Shown here piece after piece: positions 44,827 to 54,957 of a stretch of DNA of 64,000 nt. The stretch is from Pseudomonadales bacterium. Its GTDB lineage: Bacteria; Pseudomonadota; Gammaproteobacteria; Pseudomonadales; DC-out160. The notes beneath the pieces are model-generated. The model searched no databases, was not told the DNA's origin, and saw only the letters and a list, made by a program, of their open reading frames with translations. The translations under genes were made by a program, and so were the position numbers. The stretch spans positions 144,698-208,697 of the forward strand of contig JAHRWA010000044.1 of NCBI GenBank assembly GCA_019090455.1, given 5' to 3'. Position 1 is the first letter of the stretch. The number at the start of each line of letters is the position of its first letter.

Positions 44827-44888
44827 ATTCAATATCATACACGCCCCTTACTTCTCTTGTTATTTTTTGTAAACTCTCCCCCTCAAAA

Positions 44889-44916
44889 TTGCAGCACAAA
44901 TCAGAAGTGCTATACA
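44889..44916 (+). promoter_or_regulatory. possible promoter of the porin gene
   Basis: TTGCAG (44889-44894) and TATACA (44911-44916) are 16 bp apart, upstream of the porin start at 44978. The -35 is weak, so this is a tentative call. Confidence 0.3.
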
Positions 44917-44977
44917 TAACCCATAGCTACAAGCTAGATAAATCAACGTTTCACACTGCCAGACAAGGATGAAAAGC

Positions 44978-46393
44978 ATGACATTAAAACTGATCCCATG
45001 GGGGTGCATGGCTATATTGTTCACCTCTTTAACGTGTAGCCAATATAGTTGGTCGGCATCCAATCAAAATTATGAAGATAGAATCGAAAGCCTGGAACGA
45101 GAAATAAAAAGACTTTCAAAAAAATCGTCTCGTAACAGCAAAAGCATAAACAAAAAATTCAAGAAATCACGCGAGCGAATGAAATTTTACGGCTTTATCT
45201 CAGCCGGCCTAAGCCGTTCAAACGAAGAAACCAATCATGTTATTGGAGTCTCCAACATCAATAACTACCCTCTCGATTCAATCATCGGTTTTCAGGTCAA
45301 CGCAAGGGTCAATGACAAAACCGAGGCTGTATTGCAGCTGGTGGGGCGAGGTTCAGAACAAAATGAGATAGTCGCAGAATGGGCCTATCTTAGTTATGCC
45401 ATTACACCTAAAACTTCTATCAAAGCAGGTAGATTACGAGTCCCCTTTTATTCTGCATCTGAGTATATTGAAGTGGGGTACGCCTATCCTTGGGTCCGAC
45501 CTCCCGTGGATGTCTATTCATTAATACCTATCACGGCTTACTATGGTCTCGATTTAACCACAGAGTTTTCAGCTTTAGGCTGGGACGGAACTTTTCAATT
45601 ATTTACCGGTACGGATGTTTTAAAGTTTGAAAATGTGGGAGTCAACGTGCCCATGAAAAACATGCTCGGCGTCAATTTTAATATTGAACGAGGATACTTT
45701 AGTTTCCAAATAGCAGCTGCAGGAGTAGAGCTACGGTCAGAAGGTTCACCCATACTCTTGCCTTCAGCCGAAGTCGCTGCATCCAGCGCATACACCACAT
45801 TCACCACAGATTTTGCACTTATCATCAACGGACTTGATGATGCTGACGTATTCGGTGCATTTTTAGGAAATCAACTTTGGGAAGCAAATCAAGATCAATT
45901 CGGTACTGTTGAGGCAGCAGGAACATTAGCCGCCGCTAGCTTTCTTGGTCAAACGAGTACTGATGGGAAGATAATAGATCTCCAGAGTGTGGGAATGATA
46001 TATGATGACGGCAAAAGAATAGCCCGATTGGAAGCGATTAAATTTCTCATGCCAGGTGAGTTTGTTGATGTACATGCGAACTATATTACAGTTGCCCATC
46101 GCATTAAAAAAATATTACCTTTCTTCCAATATTCTCACACCTACACGACGGGTGCAGGTATCATCGCCGCTTCTGTCGGCCAACTCATGCCCGCCATTGC
46201 TAAAGCAATTGGATATACTCATCGTACTCAGCAAACCATCACTGCGGGCACTCGCTGGGATATCCACAGAGGTTTAGCCGCCAAATTTCAAATCGAGCAT
46301 ATGTACGGCTTCCAAGGAACCAGGGGGCTTTTCGAATCGTCACCCAGCAAAAACCCCAATTTATATAGCATTTCAATTGACGCAGTTTTTTAG
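44978..46393 (+). CDS. outer-membrane porin-like protein with N-terminal coiled coil
   Basis: A 471-aa outer-membrane protein. The start at 44978 is chosen because AAGGA lies 8 nt upstream; an ATG 9 nt earlier overlaps the Shine-Dalgarno. A signal peptide ends near SWSAS, followed by a charged coiled-coil stretch (RIESLEREIKRLSKK, about residues 36-65), then a beta-barrel with alternating strands (FYGFISAGLSR, YLSYAITPKTSIKAGR) and a terminal phenylalanine (DAVF), the outer-membrane sorting signal. The combination of short coiled coil plus barrel is like phosphate/trimeric porin families. The next gene is a PstS-like protein, 11 nt away, so they are probably co-transcribed. Confidence 0.75.
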   Translation: MTLKLIPWGCMAILFTSLTCSQYSWSASNQNYEDRIESLEREIKRLSKKSSRNSKSINKKFKKSRERMKFYGFISAGLSRSNEETNHVIGVSNINNYPLDSIIGFQVNARVNDKTEAVLQLVGRGSEQNEIVAEWAYLSYAITPKTSIKAGRLRVPFYSASEYIEVGYAYPWVRPPVDVYSLIPITAYYGLDLTTEFSALGWDGTFQLFTGTDVLKFENVGVNVPMKNMLGVNFNIERGYFSFQIAAAGVELRSEGSPILLPSAEVAASSAYTTFTTDFALIINGLDDADVFGAFLGNQLWEANQDQFGTVEAAGTLAAASFLGQTSTDGKIIDLQSVGMIYDDGKRIARLEAIKFLMPGEFVDVHANYITVAHRIKKILPFFQYSHTYTTGAGIIAASVGQLMPAIAKAIGYTHRTQQTITAGTRWDIHRGLAAKFQIEHMYGFQGTRGLFESSPSKNPNLYSISIDAVF

Positions 46394-46404
46394 GAGAAAG
46401 CTAC

Positions 46405-46827
46405 ATGAGATACATTTCTATCATCTGTTGTTTAGCGACTCTTTTTCTCCATAATTTAGCTTTTGCAGAGATTGCAGTCGTAGTTCACCCTAGCAATCCG
46501 ATTAATGACATATCGAAATCAGATCTGTCCCGAATTTATCTTGCAAAATCCAAGGCCTTTAGCCATGGTCCGGAAATACAAGCTTTTGATTTAGAGAAGG
46601 GGCAAGAATTACGAGATAAGTTCTACAAAGTTGTGACGAAAAAGACACCCTACCAAATGGAAGCCTACTGGACTAAACTCATTTTTACAGGAAAAGCAGC
46701 GCCTCCCATTGTACTCACCAATAGCGCTGAAGTGGTGCTTGCCGTAAGCGAAGACACTGATAGCATTGGATATGTGAACCTTGAATCAGTTGATGGTTCC
46801 GTTAAAGTCATTCTTATACTAAATTAA
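46405..46827 (+). CDS. small PstS-like phosphate-binding protein
   Basis: A 140-aa exported protein with signal peptide (to about LAFA, residue 21). The mature part resembles one lobe of PstS-type phosphate-binding proteins: VVHPSNPINDISKSDLSRIY and YLAKSKAFSHGPEI at the front, YWTKLIFTGKAAPP in the middle and DSIGYVNL near the end. It is too short to be a full two-lobed PstS. AGGAG before the ATG. No pst transporter genes are present, so it may be a stand-alone sensing or delivery protein working with the porin next to it. Confidence 0.75.
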   Translation: MRYISIICCLATLFLHNLAFAEIAVVVHPSNPINDISKSDLSRIYLAKSKAFSHGPEIQAFDLEKGQELRDKFYKVVTKKTPYQMEAYWTKLIFTGKAAPPIVLTNSAEVVLAVSEDTDSIGYVNLESVDGSVKVILILN

Positions 46828-46852
46828 AAACACTCTATGACAAAGGCAGACA

Positions 46853-47971
46853 ATGCCCTCACAAGTTCGAAAGAAAAAAATTCAGCCTGACCAGTTAACC
46901 TTAGGAGCACCACTGGAATGGCCAATTTACGATTGTGACGGCATCCTTCTCTTTAAAACCGGATCTAAGATTCATACCCCGGAGCAACTCGAACTTCTAT
47001 CAAGTCGGAATGCCCATTTTCTGGTAGACCTACAGCAAGAAGAAATACTGAATCAGCATATTTTCGACCGGATAACGCAACTCGTTACACTAGTCGCGTT
47101 ATCATTTGATGCCATCAACAAAAAACAATCCGAAGGGCACCGTAGAATCCTGCAGTGCGTCAAAATAATTAATGACATATGCGAAAAAGATGCAGACGGC
47201 GCTCTCGGTGCCGTTCATCTTTTTCGCGATCATACTAACACCCTCTTAAAACCTATTTTTTCTGGCATTCTAGCCAATATCATTGCCAGACGAATTCGCT
47301 ACCCTCAATCCAGAACAGAAGATCTCGTTACTGCAATGCTCTTATGTAACATTGCTTCGATGAGCTACCAAGCTGAACTAGACTTACAAACTACTCCCCT
47401 TACGGAGAGCCAAAAAGATCAATTATCCAAACACCCGGAAGAAGGATTCAAAACGCTACTGCAAGCCAATATCAACACGCCCAACGTGCTCCAAGCGGTG
47501 CTTCAGCATCACGAGAGAAGTGATGGCAGCGGCTACCCTAGAGGGATCACCGAACAAAACCGTCATATGGATGGGAAAATCCTCGCATTGTGTGAATATT
47601 ATGTCGCCGTTACTGCGACAAGACGCTACAAACCCATAAAGCAATCTCAAGAAGCTCTCAGGGAGATATATGTCATAGCGAATACGCAGGAACCTTATTT
47701 ATATATGCAGTTTATAAAGGAGCTCGGTGCATTTCCACCAGGCAGTATTGTAAAATTAGCGAATAAAGAAATTGCCATAATCACTCGCAGACAAGAAAAA
47801 GTCATTGCCCCTATATCAAAGGCCATTATTTCCCCTGCTGGAAAAGAGTATACTTCGCCCAAAAAAAGAGACTGTAGTTTAGCCGAGTACAAAATAGTGG
47901 GCGGTCACAAATTGGATCTGAACGTCAAATTGGATTTAGTCGCCCTGTGGGACTACGAAAACACAAATTAG
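46853..47971 (+). CDS. second degenerate HD-GYP protein
   Basis: A 372-aa cytosolic protein. The N-terminal part (about 1-65) is a small domain of unknown type; the HD-GYP domain covers about 105-290. The GYP half is complete (HHERSDGSGYP, 219-229) and the HP of KHPEEGF is kept, but the HD pair is Cys165-Asn166 in AMLLCNIASM. Without these metal ligands hydrolysis of c-di-GMP is doubtful. It shows the same HD-to-Cys substitution as the protein at 5720-7090, and both end in a conserved YPTGSL/FPPGSI segment. It is 25 nt after the PstS-like gene and probably in its operon. Confidence 0.82.
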   Translation: MPSQVRKKKIQPDQLTLGAPLEWPIYDCDGILLFKTGSKIHTPEQLELLSSRNAHFLVDLQQEEILNQHIFDRITQLVTLVALSFDAINKKQSEGHRRILQCVKIINDICEKDADGALGAVHLFRDHTNTLLKPIFSGILANIIARRIRYPQSRTEDLVTAMLLCNIASMSYQAELDLQTTPLTESQKDQLSKHPEEGFKTLLQANINTPNVLQAVLQHHERSDGSGYPRGITEQNRHMDGKILALCEYYVAVTATRRYKPIKQSQEALREIYVIANTQEPYLYMQFIKELGAFPPGSIVKLANKEIAIITRRQEKVIAPISKAIISPAGKEYTSPKKRDCSLAEYKIVGGHKLDLNVKLDLVALWDYENTN

Positions 47972-48011
47972 AACTTCTCATTTCAAACTCTCTTGCAAGG
48001 GTTATATCAAC

Positions 48012-49076
48012 ATGAAAAGACACTTGCTCTTACTCTTCATCCTTAGCAGCCTCCTAATTCTACAAGGCTGTGGAACAGTGCAATATTACACTCAGGCCAT
48101 ACACGGACAAATTTCAATACTTCGTGCTCGCCAACCCATTCAAGAAGTATTAGACGATGACAGCGTCATCGATAAAATTAAGCAGGATCTAAAAGTCGTC
48201 ATAAAGGCCAAGGCTTTTGCTGAAAAGGAACTGGGCTTAGACACTCAAAACCTGTACTCAACCTACGTCCAATTAGATCGGCCTTATGTCTTGTGGAATG
48301 TTTTCGCCACGCCCGAGTTTTCTATCGCCCCAAAAAAGTGGTGCTTCCCCTTAGTTGGCTGTTTAAGTTACCGAGGGTATTTCTTGGAAGAGAATGCAAT
48401 CCGCTATGCAGCGTCGTTGAAGAAAAAAGGATATGACGTTTATGTCGGTGGTGTAGCCGCTTATTCTACATTGGGCTGGTTCAACGATCCGATCTTAAGT
48501 AGCTTTTTCAAACAAGAAAAGGAGTACATCGCAGGTTTACTGTTTCACGAGTTATCTCATCAGTTACTCTATTTTGATGGAGATACCACCTTTAATGAAA
48601 GCTTTGCCACTACAGTGGAACTGGAAAGTTTAAAACGTTTTCTAGAGAGCACCGACGATGGGGAAAGATATAAGAAATACCTCGTGCATCAACAGTATCG
48701 TCAGCAATTTATTGAGCTGGCCATCGCTTATCGCGAAAAATTGGATAAGTTATACCGTCAAACTAAAAGTGACTCACTAAAGTCGAACATGAAAACTCAG
48801 CTTTTCGCCGAATTAAAGGCAAGCTATCGCAGTATTAGCCAAGATTGGCCTAACCCGGATCTGTATTGGCATTGGCTTAACAGCCATTTAAATAATGCAA
48901 AGCTGAATACTTTAGCCACTTACAACGACTTAGTGAAACCCCTGCAAATTTTACTCCTGCTTCATCACAATAACTTACCGGCTTTTTATGACGCTTGTAT
49001 CGCTATGAAAAATTGGAGTATTCAACAGCGTCGCAACTACTTACTCTCCCTTAAACCACAAGTAGAAGCTTTATAG
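48012..49076 (+). CDS. putative lipoprotein zinc aminopeptidase
   Basis: A 354-aa protein with a lipobox at LQGCG (Cys20), so a membrane-anchored periplasmic protein. The zinc motif FHELSH (HExxH) near residue 180 is followed by NESFATTVE with the likely third ligand, matching a putative aminopeptidase family (PF10023 type) common in proteobacteria. Many tyrosines and basic residues toward the C-terminus. It begins 40 nt after the HD-GYP gene. Peptidase activity is a family inference. Confidence 0.82.
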   Translation: MKRHLLLLFILSSLLILQGCGTVQYYTQAIHGQISILRARQPIQEVLDDDSVIDKIKQDLKVVIKAKAFAEKELGLDTQNLYSTYVQLDRPYVLWNVFATPEFSIAPKKWCFPLVGCLSYRGYFLEENAIRYAASLKKKGYDVYVGGVAAYSTLGWFNDPILSSFFKQEKEYIAGLLFHELSHQLLYFDGDTTFNESFATTVELESLKRFLESTDDGERYKKYLVHQQYRQQFIELAIAYREKLDKLYRQTKSDSLKSNMKTQLFAELKASYRSISQDWPNPDLYWHWLNSHLNNAKLNTLATYNDLVKPLQILLLLHHNNLPAFYDACIAMKNWSIQQRRNYLLSLKPQVEAL

Positions 49077-49167
49077 GATTCACAAGTAACAGCAGTCAAT
49101 ACCATTATATAATTCAACAACTTACAATGCGTAACACCTCAGTAACAACTCAGCAATACAATGTGTG

Positions 49168-49195
49168 TTGACCCTCAATTCAAGTTATTTATACT
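49168..49195 (+). promoter_or_regulatory. sigma-70 promoter upstream of the lipoprotein gene
   Basis: TTGACC (49168-49173), a 16-bp spacer and TATACT (49190-49195) form a near-consensus promoter 54 nt before the lipoprotein ATG at 49249, suggesting that gene is transcribed separately from the peptidase upstream. Confidence 0.7.
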
Positions 49196-49248
49196 ATTCG
49201 GCCATGTAAACGGGTTAATTTGAACGAAGAGGATGAACATCACAGACA

Positions 49249-49926
49249 ATGATTAACAATAATCCCGCTGGCCACAAAAGAATATTCGCTTCAATATTGC
49301 TAAGCCTTCTAGCCTGCTCTCTATTATTCGGTTGCAATCATCCCGACCCGGACTATCCATTAAACACAGATAACACACGCATTGTGGAAACTCCCGGCCT
49401 CAATGAACCTAGTGATATGGAAAACAATCCCACTATGAATTCTTTTGTTTTTTCAAACTTGGGGTTTCAAAGAAAAGGCTATTTTGTTGATAGTGCAGTA
49501 GGTGGTCTTCAATATTATTCACCGTCACAAAAAGGTATTACCGGAGAGGATGGTTCATTCTATTACACTGAAGGGGAGATGATTCACTTTCATATCGGTA
49601 ACCTTAAAATCGGTGCCGCCATTGGTAAAACCGTGATTACGCCTTTAGATTTAGTTCTCAATATAGACGAGACGGAACTTACCAATATTTTACAGTTATT
49701 ACAGACTCTTGATAGTGATGGTGATGCAAACAACGGAATTACGATCAATGAAAATGTTCGCCTCAAAGCCACTGAAATAAACTTCCCAATTAAAATCAAT
49801 GATGATGATTTCACTGACAACCAGGATCTGTTTACATTTATCAGCAGCGTATCCAACACATCAAACCTTATCAGCCCAGAACAAGCGCATAGACATTTCA
49901 AGGAGACCTTAACGACACTAGAATAA
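49249..49926 (+). CDS. lipoprotein with repeat-type extracellular domain
   Basis: A 225-aa lipoprotein; the lipobox is LFGC near residue 29. The mature part has GYFVDSAVGGLQYYSPSQKG, then GEDGSFYYTEGEMIHFHIG and LDSDGDANNGITI, a pattern I recognise from surface and secreted proteins of marine gammaproteobacteria (a small carboxypeptidase-regulatory/adhesin-like fold with an Asp-rich calcium-type turn). I cannot name the family or a function. It has its own promoter and lies next to nqrM in convergent orientation. Confidence 0.7.
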   Translation: MINNNPAGHKRIFASILLSLLACSLLFGCNHPDPDYPLNTDNTRIVETPGLNEPSDMENNPTMNSFVFSNLGFQRKGYFVDSAVGGLQYYSPSQKGITGEDGSFYYTEGEMIHFHIGNLKIGAAIGKTVITPLDLVLNIDETELTNILQLLQTLDSDGDANNGITINENVRLKATEINFPIKINDDDFTDNQDLFTFISSVSNTSNLISPEQAHRHFKETLTTLE

Positions 49927-49943
49927 GATCCGATAGTGTATAT

Positions 49944-50195
49944 TTATGACTTGCCGGGCTTTTTTGCAGCATTCGTAATTAAATTCGGCCGCAACGAATC
50001 CTCTTTATCATTAAGCGGGTTTTCGTCCTCGCACTTATTCATATCACCACCGCAAATTTCACAGTCGCCGTCGATTCCAATGCGATTTAATCCACCACAA
50101 GAACCTTTCAGTGGCTTGTTCGCAAAAATGACACCCACTGCCATACCGCAGACAACTAATCCCATCACCAAAAAAGTGACTAGTAACATACCCAT
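49944..50195 (-). CDS. nqrM: Na+-NQR maturation factor NqrM
   Basis: Small inner-membrane protein (83 aa) needed for assembly of the Na+-translocating NQR, probably by delivering iron for the Cys4 site between NqrD and NqrE. One transmembrane helix at residues 4-26 followed by the conserved cysteines: CGGLNRIG and CEICGGDMNKC (residues 45-55). It lies 44 nt after apbE, the last gene of the nqr run. Confidence 0.93.
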   Translation of the reverse strand: MGMLLVTFLVMGLVVCGMAVGVIFANKPLKGSCGGLNRIGIDGDCEICGGDMNKCEDENPLNDKEDSLRPNLITNAAKKPGKS

Positions 50196-50239
50196 ATTCT
50201 TTTCTCCAACCTGTTAAAAGTTCAACGTTTCATTCTTTT

Positions 50240-51382
50240 TTAGTTGCTAACATCATCCACCAAATACTGATTGAACCGCTGACTCATTGTCTCTTTGAAG
50301 CCTGAATTCGTTTTCGAAATAAAAAATACCGCTAGCCTATTTTTTTCCGCCGCTTCCAAGCCTCTTTCTAGTCCCATAACAAGTAAAGCCGTTGCCCAAG
50401 CATCCGCTCTCGCTGTACTCGCATCGACTACCGTCACGGAAACAAGATTATGTTGCACTGGCGCTCCCACAACAGGATCTATAATATGGGAATACCGCTG
50501 CCCATGATTTTCAAAATAATTGCGGTAATCTCCGGAGGTTGCCACACCGACTTCAGATACATCGATAATACGTTGCACAACTCTAACCTCATTTAAACTT
50601 ACAACACCATCACCGCTACCGCTCCCATTCACGCTCTTTAAGTCAGTCGCCGGAGATTCTACGGCAATGCGCCAAGGTCGTTTTCCTGGCTTAAGCCCTT
50701 TTGCCCAAATCTCCCCGCCCACTTCAATCAAAAAGCTATCTAGGTTAAAGCTCATTAATCGCTGCGCAATTCTATCCACAGCGTAACCCTTAGCAACAGC
50801 GGATAAATTAACAGTTAATGGCTTATCCTTTCTCATTGCTTTTACATCATCATCTAATAGCAAGCTCCCATAGCCAACCTGTCGTAATGCAGCCTGTAAT
50901 TTCTCTTCCGATGGAATCGTGTTAGCGGAATCGCCCTTACCAAACCCCCACAACTCGATAAGGGGGGAGACCGTCACATCAAAACTACCTTGAGATAAAT
51001 GACTGATCTCTTGGGCTAAATTAACGACGAAGAATGTTTCTGGCGAGATTGGAAACCACTCCCCTTCAGAGATCTTATTAAATTGAGAGACCTCAGAAGT
51101 GATTTTATAGGTAGACATCAACTCATCGGTTTGCGACAACACTTCAGATACGCCGTTTTCAACAACCGTTTTATCCAACACAGTAGGAGGGTCAATAATC
51201 TTAACGGTATAGCGGGTCCCCATGGTATGCCCACTTAGCACCCATTGCGTTGGTGTTGAGGTTTGAGAGCAACCTAAACCCAGTGACACGATAGACAAAA
51301 AAGCTGACATTCTCGTGCAGAATTTCAGTTTGGGTTCCAATACTCTACTAACCTTGAGGGCGATGTAGAATATTGATATCAC
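50240..51382 (-). CDS. apbE: FAD:protein FMN transferase ApbE
   Basis: Periplasm-facing lipoprotein that attaches FMN covalently to threonines of NqrB and NqrC. Signature segments: TMGTRYTVKI at the start of the mature domain, LSAVAKGYAVDRIA, LIEVGGEIWAKG, and the metal site in TARADAWATALLVMG. Lipobox LGLGC. The GTG at 51382 is the longest start; starts further in (TTG at 51340, ATG at 51310 just before the signal peptide) are possible, and the extra N-terminal residues look unusual. In the same run as nqrF with a 140-nt gap. Confidence 0.92.
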   Translation of the reverse strand: MISIFYIALKVSRVLEPKLKFCTRMSAFLSIVSLGLGCSQTSTPTQWVLSGHTMGTRYTVKIIDPPTVLDKTVVENGVSEVLSQTDELMSTYKITSEVSQFNKISEGEWFPISPETFFVVNLAQEISHLSQGSFDVTVSPLIELWGFGKGDSANTIPSEEKLQAALRQVGYGSLLLDDDVKAMRKDKPLTVNLSAVAKGYAVDRIAQRLMSFNLDSFLIEVGGEIWAKGLKPGKRPWRIAVESPATDLKSVNGSGSGDGVVSLNEVRVVQRIIDVSEVGVATSGDYRNYFENHGQRYSHIIDPVVGAPVQHNLVSVTVVDASTARADAWATALLVMGLERGLEAAEKNRLAVFFISKTNSGFKETMSQRFNQYLVDDVSN

Positions 51383-51522
51383 TTGTTACAGCACCTTGAT
51401 AAAGAGATATAAAAAGAAGAGCCAATACAAAAAATCAAATCAAAAATCTAGAACAACCACTAGATCAAACAACTAATACTAAGTTAACAGCTAAGCCTAA
51501 GTTAACAACCGAGACTAATTTA

Positions 51523-52755
51523 TCACCCGCCGAAGTCATCTAGCATGATATTGTCTCGCTCCACACCCAGGTCTTCTAGCATCTTGATTACAGCTGAATT
51601 CATCATGGGCGGTCCACACATATAGAATTCACAATCCTCTGGTGCCGGGTGCTCGTTAAGGTATTCTTCTAGCAACACATTGTGAATAAACCCAGTCATA
51701 CCGGTCCAGTTATCTTCCGGCTGAGGATCAGAAAGGGCTACGTGCCAGGAGAAATTCTCGTTCTCCTTTGCCAGCTGATCAAACTCATCGTCGTAAAACA
51801 TTTCACGCAGACTGCGAGCACCATACCAAAAGGATATCTTGCGGGAACTATTCAACCGTTTTAGTTGGTCAAATATATGGGATCGCATGGGAGCCATTCC
51901 AGCACCGCCCCCAATAAATATCATTTCGTTGCTAGTCTCTTTTGCGAAAAAATCACCAAATGGCCCCAGCACCGTCATTTTATCGCCGGGCTTCAAATTG
52001 AATACATAGGAAGACATCTGTCCGGCAGGAATGCCTTGAGATCCAGGAGGTGGTGTTGCAATCCGAATATTAAATTTAACAATGCCTTTTTCTTCGGGGT
52101 AATTTGCCATGGAGTATGCGCGTATAACGGACTCATCCACTTTTGATTCGATTTTGAAAAAACCGAAATGCTCCCAGTCCCCTCGATACTCTTCATCAAC
52201 ATCAAAATCTTTATATTGAACATGATAGGGCGGGATTTCTAGCTGTACGTATCCACCCGCTCTAAAGTCCACGTTTTCCCCTTCGGGTAGTTTCAATACT
52301 AATTCTTTAATAAAAGTAGCCACATTGTTATTGGAGACCACTTCACATTCCCATTGTTTTACACCAAAGAAAGCCTCATCTAGCTCTATACCCATATCCT
52401 GCTTAACGGCTACCTGGCAAGCTAAACGCCACCCATCTTTAATTTCACCCTTTGTAAAATGACCTTCCTCTGTGGGAAGTATATCGCCGCCGCCATCCAA
52501 GACACGGACTCGACATTGCCCACAAGTTCCACCTCCACCACAGGCAGATGAAACAAATATTTTTTTGTCTGCCAACGCGCCAAGAAGCTTACCACCCGCG
52601 ACGGAGTCAACAGCCTTACTCGTATCATTATTAATGCCTATATGAACATCACCGGTACTCACCAGTTGAGAACGAGCAACAAGAATGACAGCAACAAGTC
52701 CAAGGACTATTGCGGTGAACATGGCAACACCAATAAGAATTGTGGGATCTATCAT
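51523..52755 (-). CDS. nqrF: Na+-NQR subunit F
   Basis: Entry subunit of the complex: oxidises NADH through FAD and a 2Fe-2S cluster. A membrane helix at residues 3-25, ferredoxin domain with the cluster cysteines in [17 protein letters not shown] plus LACQVAV, then an FAD domain ([11 protein letters not shown]) and an NADH-binding domain ([27 protein letters not shown]). 410 aa, normal. 132 nt separate it from nqrE. Confidence 0.96.
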   Translation of the reverse strand: MIDPTILIGVAMFTAIVLGLVAVILVARSQLVSTGDVHIGINNDTSKAVDSVAGGKLLGALADKKIFVSSACGGGGTCGQCRVRVLDGGGDILPTEEGHFTKGEIKDGWRLACQVAVKQDMGIELDEAFFGVKQWECEVVSNNNVATFIKELVLKLPEGENVDFRAGGYVQLEIPPYHVQYKDFDVDEEYRGDWEHFGFFKIESKVDESVIRAYSMANYPEEKGIVKFNIRIATPPPGSQGIPAGQMSSYVFNLKPGDKMTVLGPFGDFFAKETSNEMIFIGGGAGMAPMRSHIFDQLKRLNSSRKISFWYGARSLREMFYDDEFDQLAKENENFSWHVALSDPQPEDNWTGMTGFIHNVLLEEYLNEHPAPEDCEFYMCGPPMMNSAVIKMLEDLGVERDNIMLDDFGG

Positions 52756-52887
52756 ATTTACTTACCTAACATCCATTTCACACAAATGATTATCTAACAT
52801 GATATTAAAACGGTAAAAACCGAAACTTAAACAAATAATGTTATCAACTTAATGTTCCGTATTTAACCAAACTAGATTTAATCCAAA

Positions 52888-53499
52888 CTACAAAGAAATA
52901 CCAGAAAAGGACATAAAACCCAAAGACATCAATCCTACGGTAATAAACGTAATACCCAAGCCCTGAAGACCATCTGGAACATCGCTATACTTCATCTTTT
53001 CTCGGATTCCCGCCAATATTACAATTGCCATTGCCCAGCCAGCGCCAGCCCCTATTCCATAGACGATACTCTCATCAAACGTATAATCACGCTCAACCAT
53101 AAAAAGAGAAGCCCCCAAGATCGCACAATTGACCGTAATCAATGGTAAGAAAACACCTAGCGCGTTATAAAGTGCAGGGAAAAACTTATCTAAAATCATT
53201 TCTAAAATTTGCACCATTGCGGCAATAACACCGATATAGCTGAGCAAGCCCAGAAAGCTCAAATCCACTTCAGGCATACCAGCCCAAGCCAATGCTCCCT
53301 CACGTAAAAGATAAGTATAGATAAGGTTATTCACCGGAACGGTAATAACCTGCACCACAATCACAGCGATACCCAAACCCATTGCGGTCTTGATTTTTTT
53401 CGAAACAGCGATAAAAGTACACATGCCCAAAAAGAAAGACAGTGCCATATTTTCAACAAAGACGGCTTTGATAAATAAACTCAAATAGTGTTCCAACAT
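52888..53499 (-). CDS. nqrE: Na+-NQR subunit E
   Basis: Integral membrane subunit that with NqrD forms the inverted-repeat six-helix pair holding an iron centre. The start is set to ATG 53499, with a strong AAGGAGG 7 nt upstream, instead of the TTG at 53505; the protein is 203 aa. Conserved parts: [29 protein letters not shown] and the glycine-rich [16 protein letters not shown] helix. nqrD precedes it by 12 nt. Confidence 0.95.
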   Translation of the reverse strand: MLEHYLSLFIKAVFVENMALSFFLGMCTFIAVSKKIKTAMGLGIAVIVVQVITVPVNNLIYTYLLREGALAWAGMPEVDLSFLGLLSYIGVIAAMVQILEMILDKFFPALYNALGVFLPLITVNCAILGASLFMVERDYTFDESIVYGIGAGAGWAMAIVILAGIREKMKYSDVPDGLQGLGITFITVGLMSLGFMSFSGISL

Positions 53500-53511
53500 A
53501 ACCAAGCCTCC

Positions 53512-54183
53512 TTAATGCGCTTCAGAATGGGGAAGTCGACGAGTATTCGGTGCAATAACATATTCACTTACTTCTTTCTGGTCAGTTTTCCAAGCACGCA
53601 ATGCCCAAATGAAAAGACCAATTAAGAAAAATGCACTAGGGGGAAGTAGCATGAGTCCATTGGGTAAATACCAGCCACCATCGGCGACAAGCGGAAGCAC
53701 CTCAATACCAAACAATTTACCAGAACCCAATAATTCCCGACAAAACCCAAGCAACAATAAGACGACACTATAACCTAGGCCGTTACCGATCCCATCAACA
53801 AAGCTCAGCACCGGACCATTCTTCATTGCAAAGGCCTCCGCCCGGCCCATTACAATACAGTTAGTAATAATCAAGCCAACAAATACCGACAGCTGCTTGC
53901 TGGAACTATAGGCATAAGCTTTTAGAACTTGATCCACCACTATTACCAACGAAGCTATTATTGTCATTTGTACAATGATGCGAATACTAGAGGGGATCTG
54001 GTTTCTCACAATACTAATGAATAAGCTTGAGAATGCCGTCACCAGAGTCAATGCAACACACATTATAATCGTAGTATTGAGATTTGAAGTCACAGCCAGT
54101 GCTGAGCAAACTCCCAATATTTGCAAACCGATAGGGTTATTTTCTATGACTGGATCCAATAAGATTTTCTTTGTCTCAGACAT
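53512..54183 (-). CDS. nqrD: Na+-NQR subunit D
   Basis: Partner of NqrE with the same six-helix topology. The sequence starts [28 protein letters not shown] and includes the cysteine-bearing [19 protein letters not shown] and the [14 protein letters not shown] helix. Length 223 aa, slightly longer than in Vibrio. 3 nt after nqrC, typical of an operon. Confidence 0.95.
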   Translation of the reverse strand: MSETKKILLDPVIENNPIGLQILGVCSALAVTSNLNTTIIMCVALTLVTAFSSLFISIVRNQIPSSIRIIVQMTIIASLVIVVDQVLKAYAYSSSKQLSVFVGLIITNCIVMGRAEAFAMKNGPVLSFVDGIGNGLGYSVVLLLLGFCRELLGSGKLFGIEVLPLVADGGWYLPNGLMLLPPSAFFLIGLFIWALRAWKTDQKEVSEYVIAPNTRRLPHSEAH

Positions 54184-54186
54184 ACC

Positions 54187-54957
54187 TTATACCTCTCCCG
54201 CTTGAAACTTCGTCAACAATGGACCAAAGCCATTCTCTCCCAGCCAGAACTTTAATAAATTCTCGACACCACGACTTGTAATCGTTGCACCAGACAAGGA
54301 ATCTACTTGATGTACGGCTTCAGGACGCTCTTTATTGACTCCACCTTTCACCAATTGAACAGAAACCCCGCCATCATCACCAAAGACTTTCTTGCCAGGC
54401 CAAATTCCTTTCCATTTAGGATTGTCCACTTCACCGCCCAAACCAGGAGTTTCTCCGTGGTCATAAAAGCCTAAACCAATGACAGTATTGGCATCAGCCT
54501 CCAATGCCAGGAACCCATATAGCGTTGACCAAAGACCATAGCCATGAACGGGCAAAATAATTCTTTCTAACTGTCCACTACTGTCCCTAGCCAAATAGAT
54601 TTCAGCAATTTTTGATTGGCGCTTAATACTCGCAATATCAGTCTGACTATCCAATACAATATTAGCAGAAGGATCCTTAGCCAATTTACGCTGATCAAAG
54701 CCTTCCGGCACATCAACGAAATTACCCGAAGCAATCTCTACATATTTGATCTCAATTTTGGCAAACAAGGCGTCAATATCCACATCACCTTTGCCAAGCA
54801 AGCCTGCTGCAGAAAGAATATTCTGCTTTTTATCCAACAGTTTGTTTTGTACTTGTATGGGTTTCAATACTACAGCCGCAGTGGACACAACAACCGAACA
54901 GACGACACAAAGTAACAACGCAACCCCTAGCGTTTTGCTGGTGGAATCATTAGACAT
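54187..54957 (-). CDS. nqrC: Na+-NQR subunit C
   Basis: FMN-bearing subunit with one transmembrane helix (about residues 11-32) and a periplasmic domain. The flavinylation motif is in [17 protein letters not shown], with FMN on the second Thr of SGATIT. The start is set to ATG 54957 (256 aa), preceded by GGAGG and overlapping the nqrB stop by 8 nt; the open frame to 55005 is unlikely. Confidence 0.95.
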   Translation of the reverse strand: MSNDSTSKTLGVALLLCVVCSVVVSTAAVVLKPIQVQNKLLDKKQNILSAAGLLGKGDVDIDALFAKIEIKYVEIASGNFVDVPEGFDQRKLAKDPSANIVLDSQTDIASIKRQSKIAEIYLARDSSGQLERIILPVHGYGLWSTLYGFLALEADANTVIGLGFYDHGETPGLGGEVDNPKWKGIWPGKKVFGDDGGVSVQLVKGGVNKERPEAVHQVDSLSGATITSRGVENLLKFWLGENGFGPLLTKFQAGEV

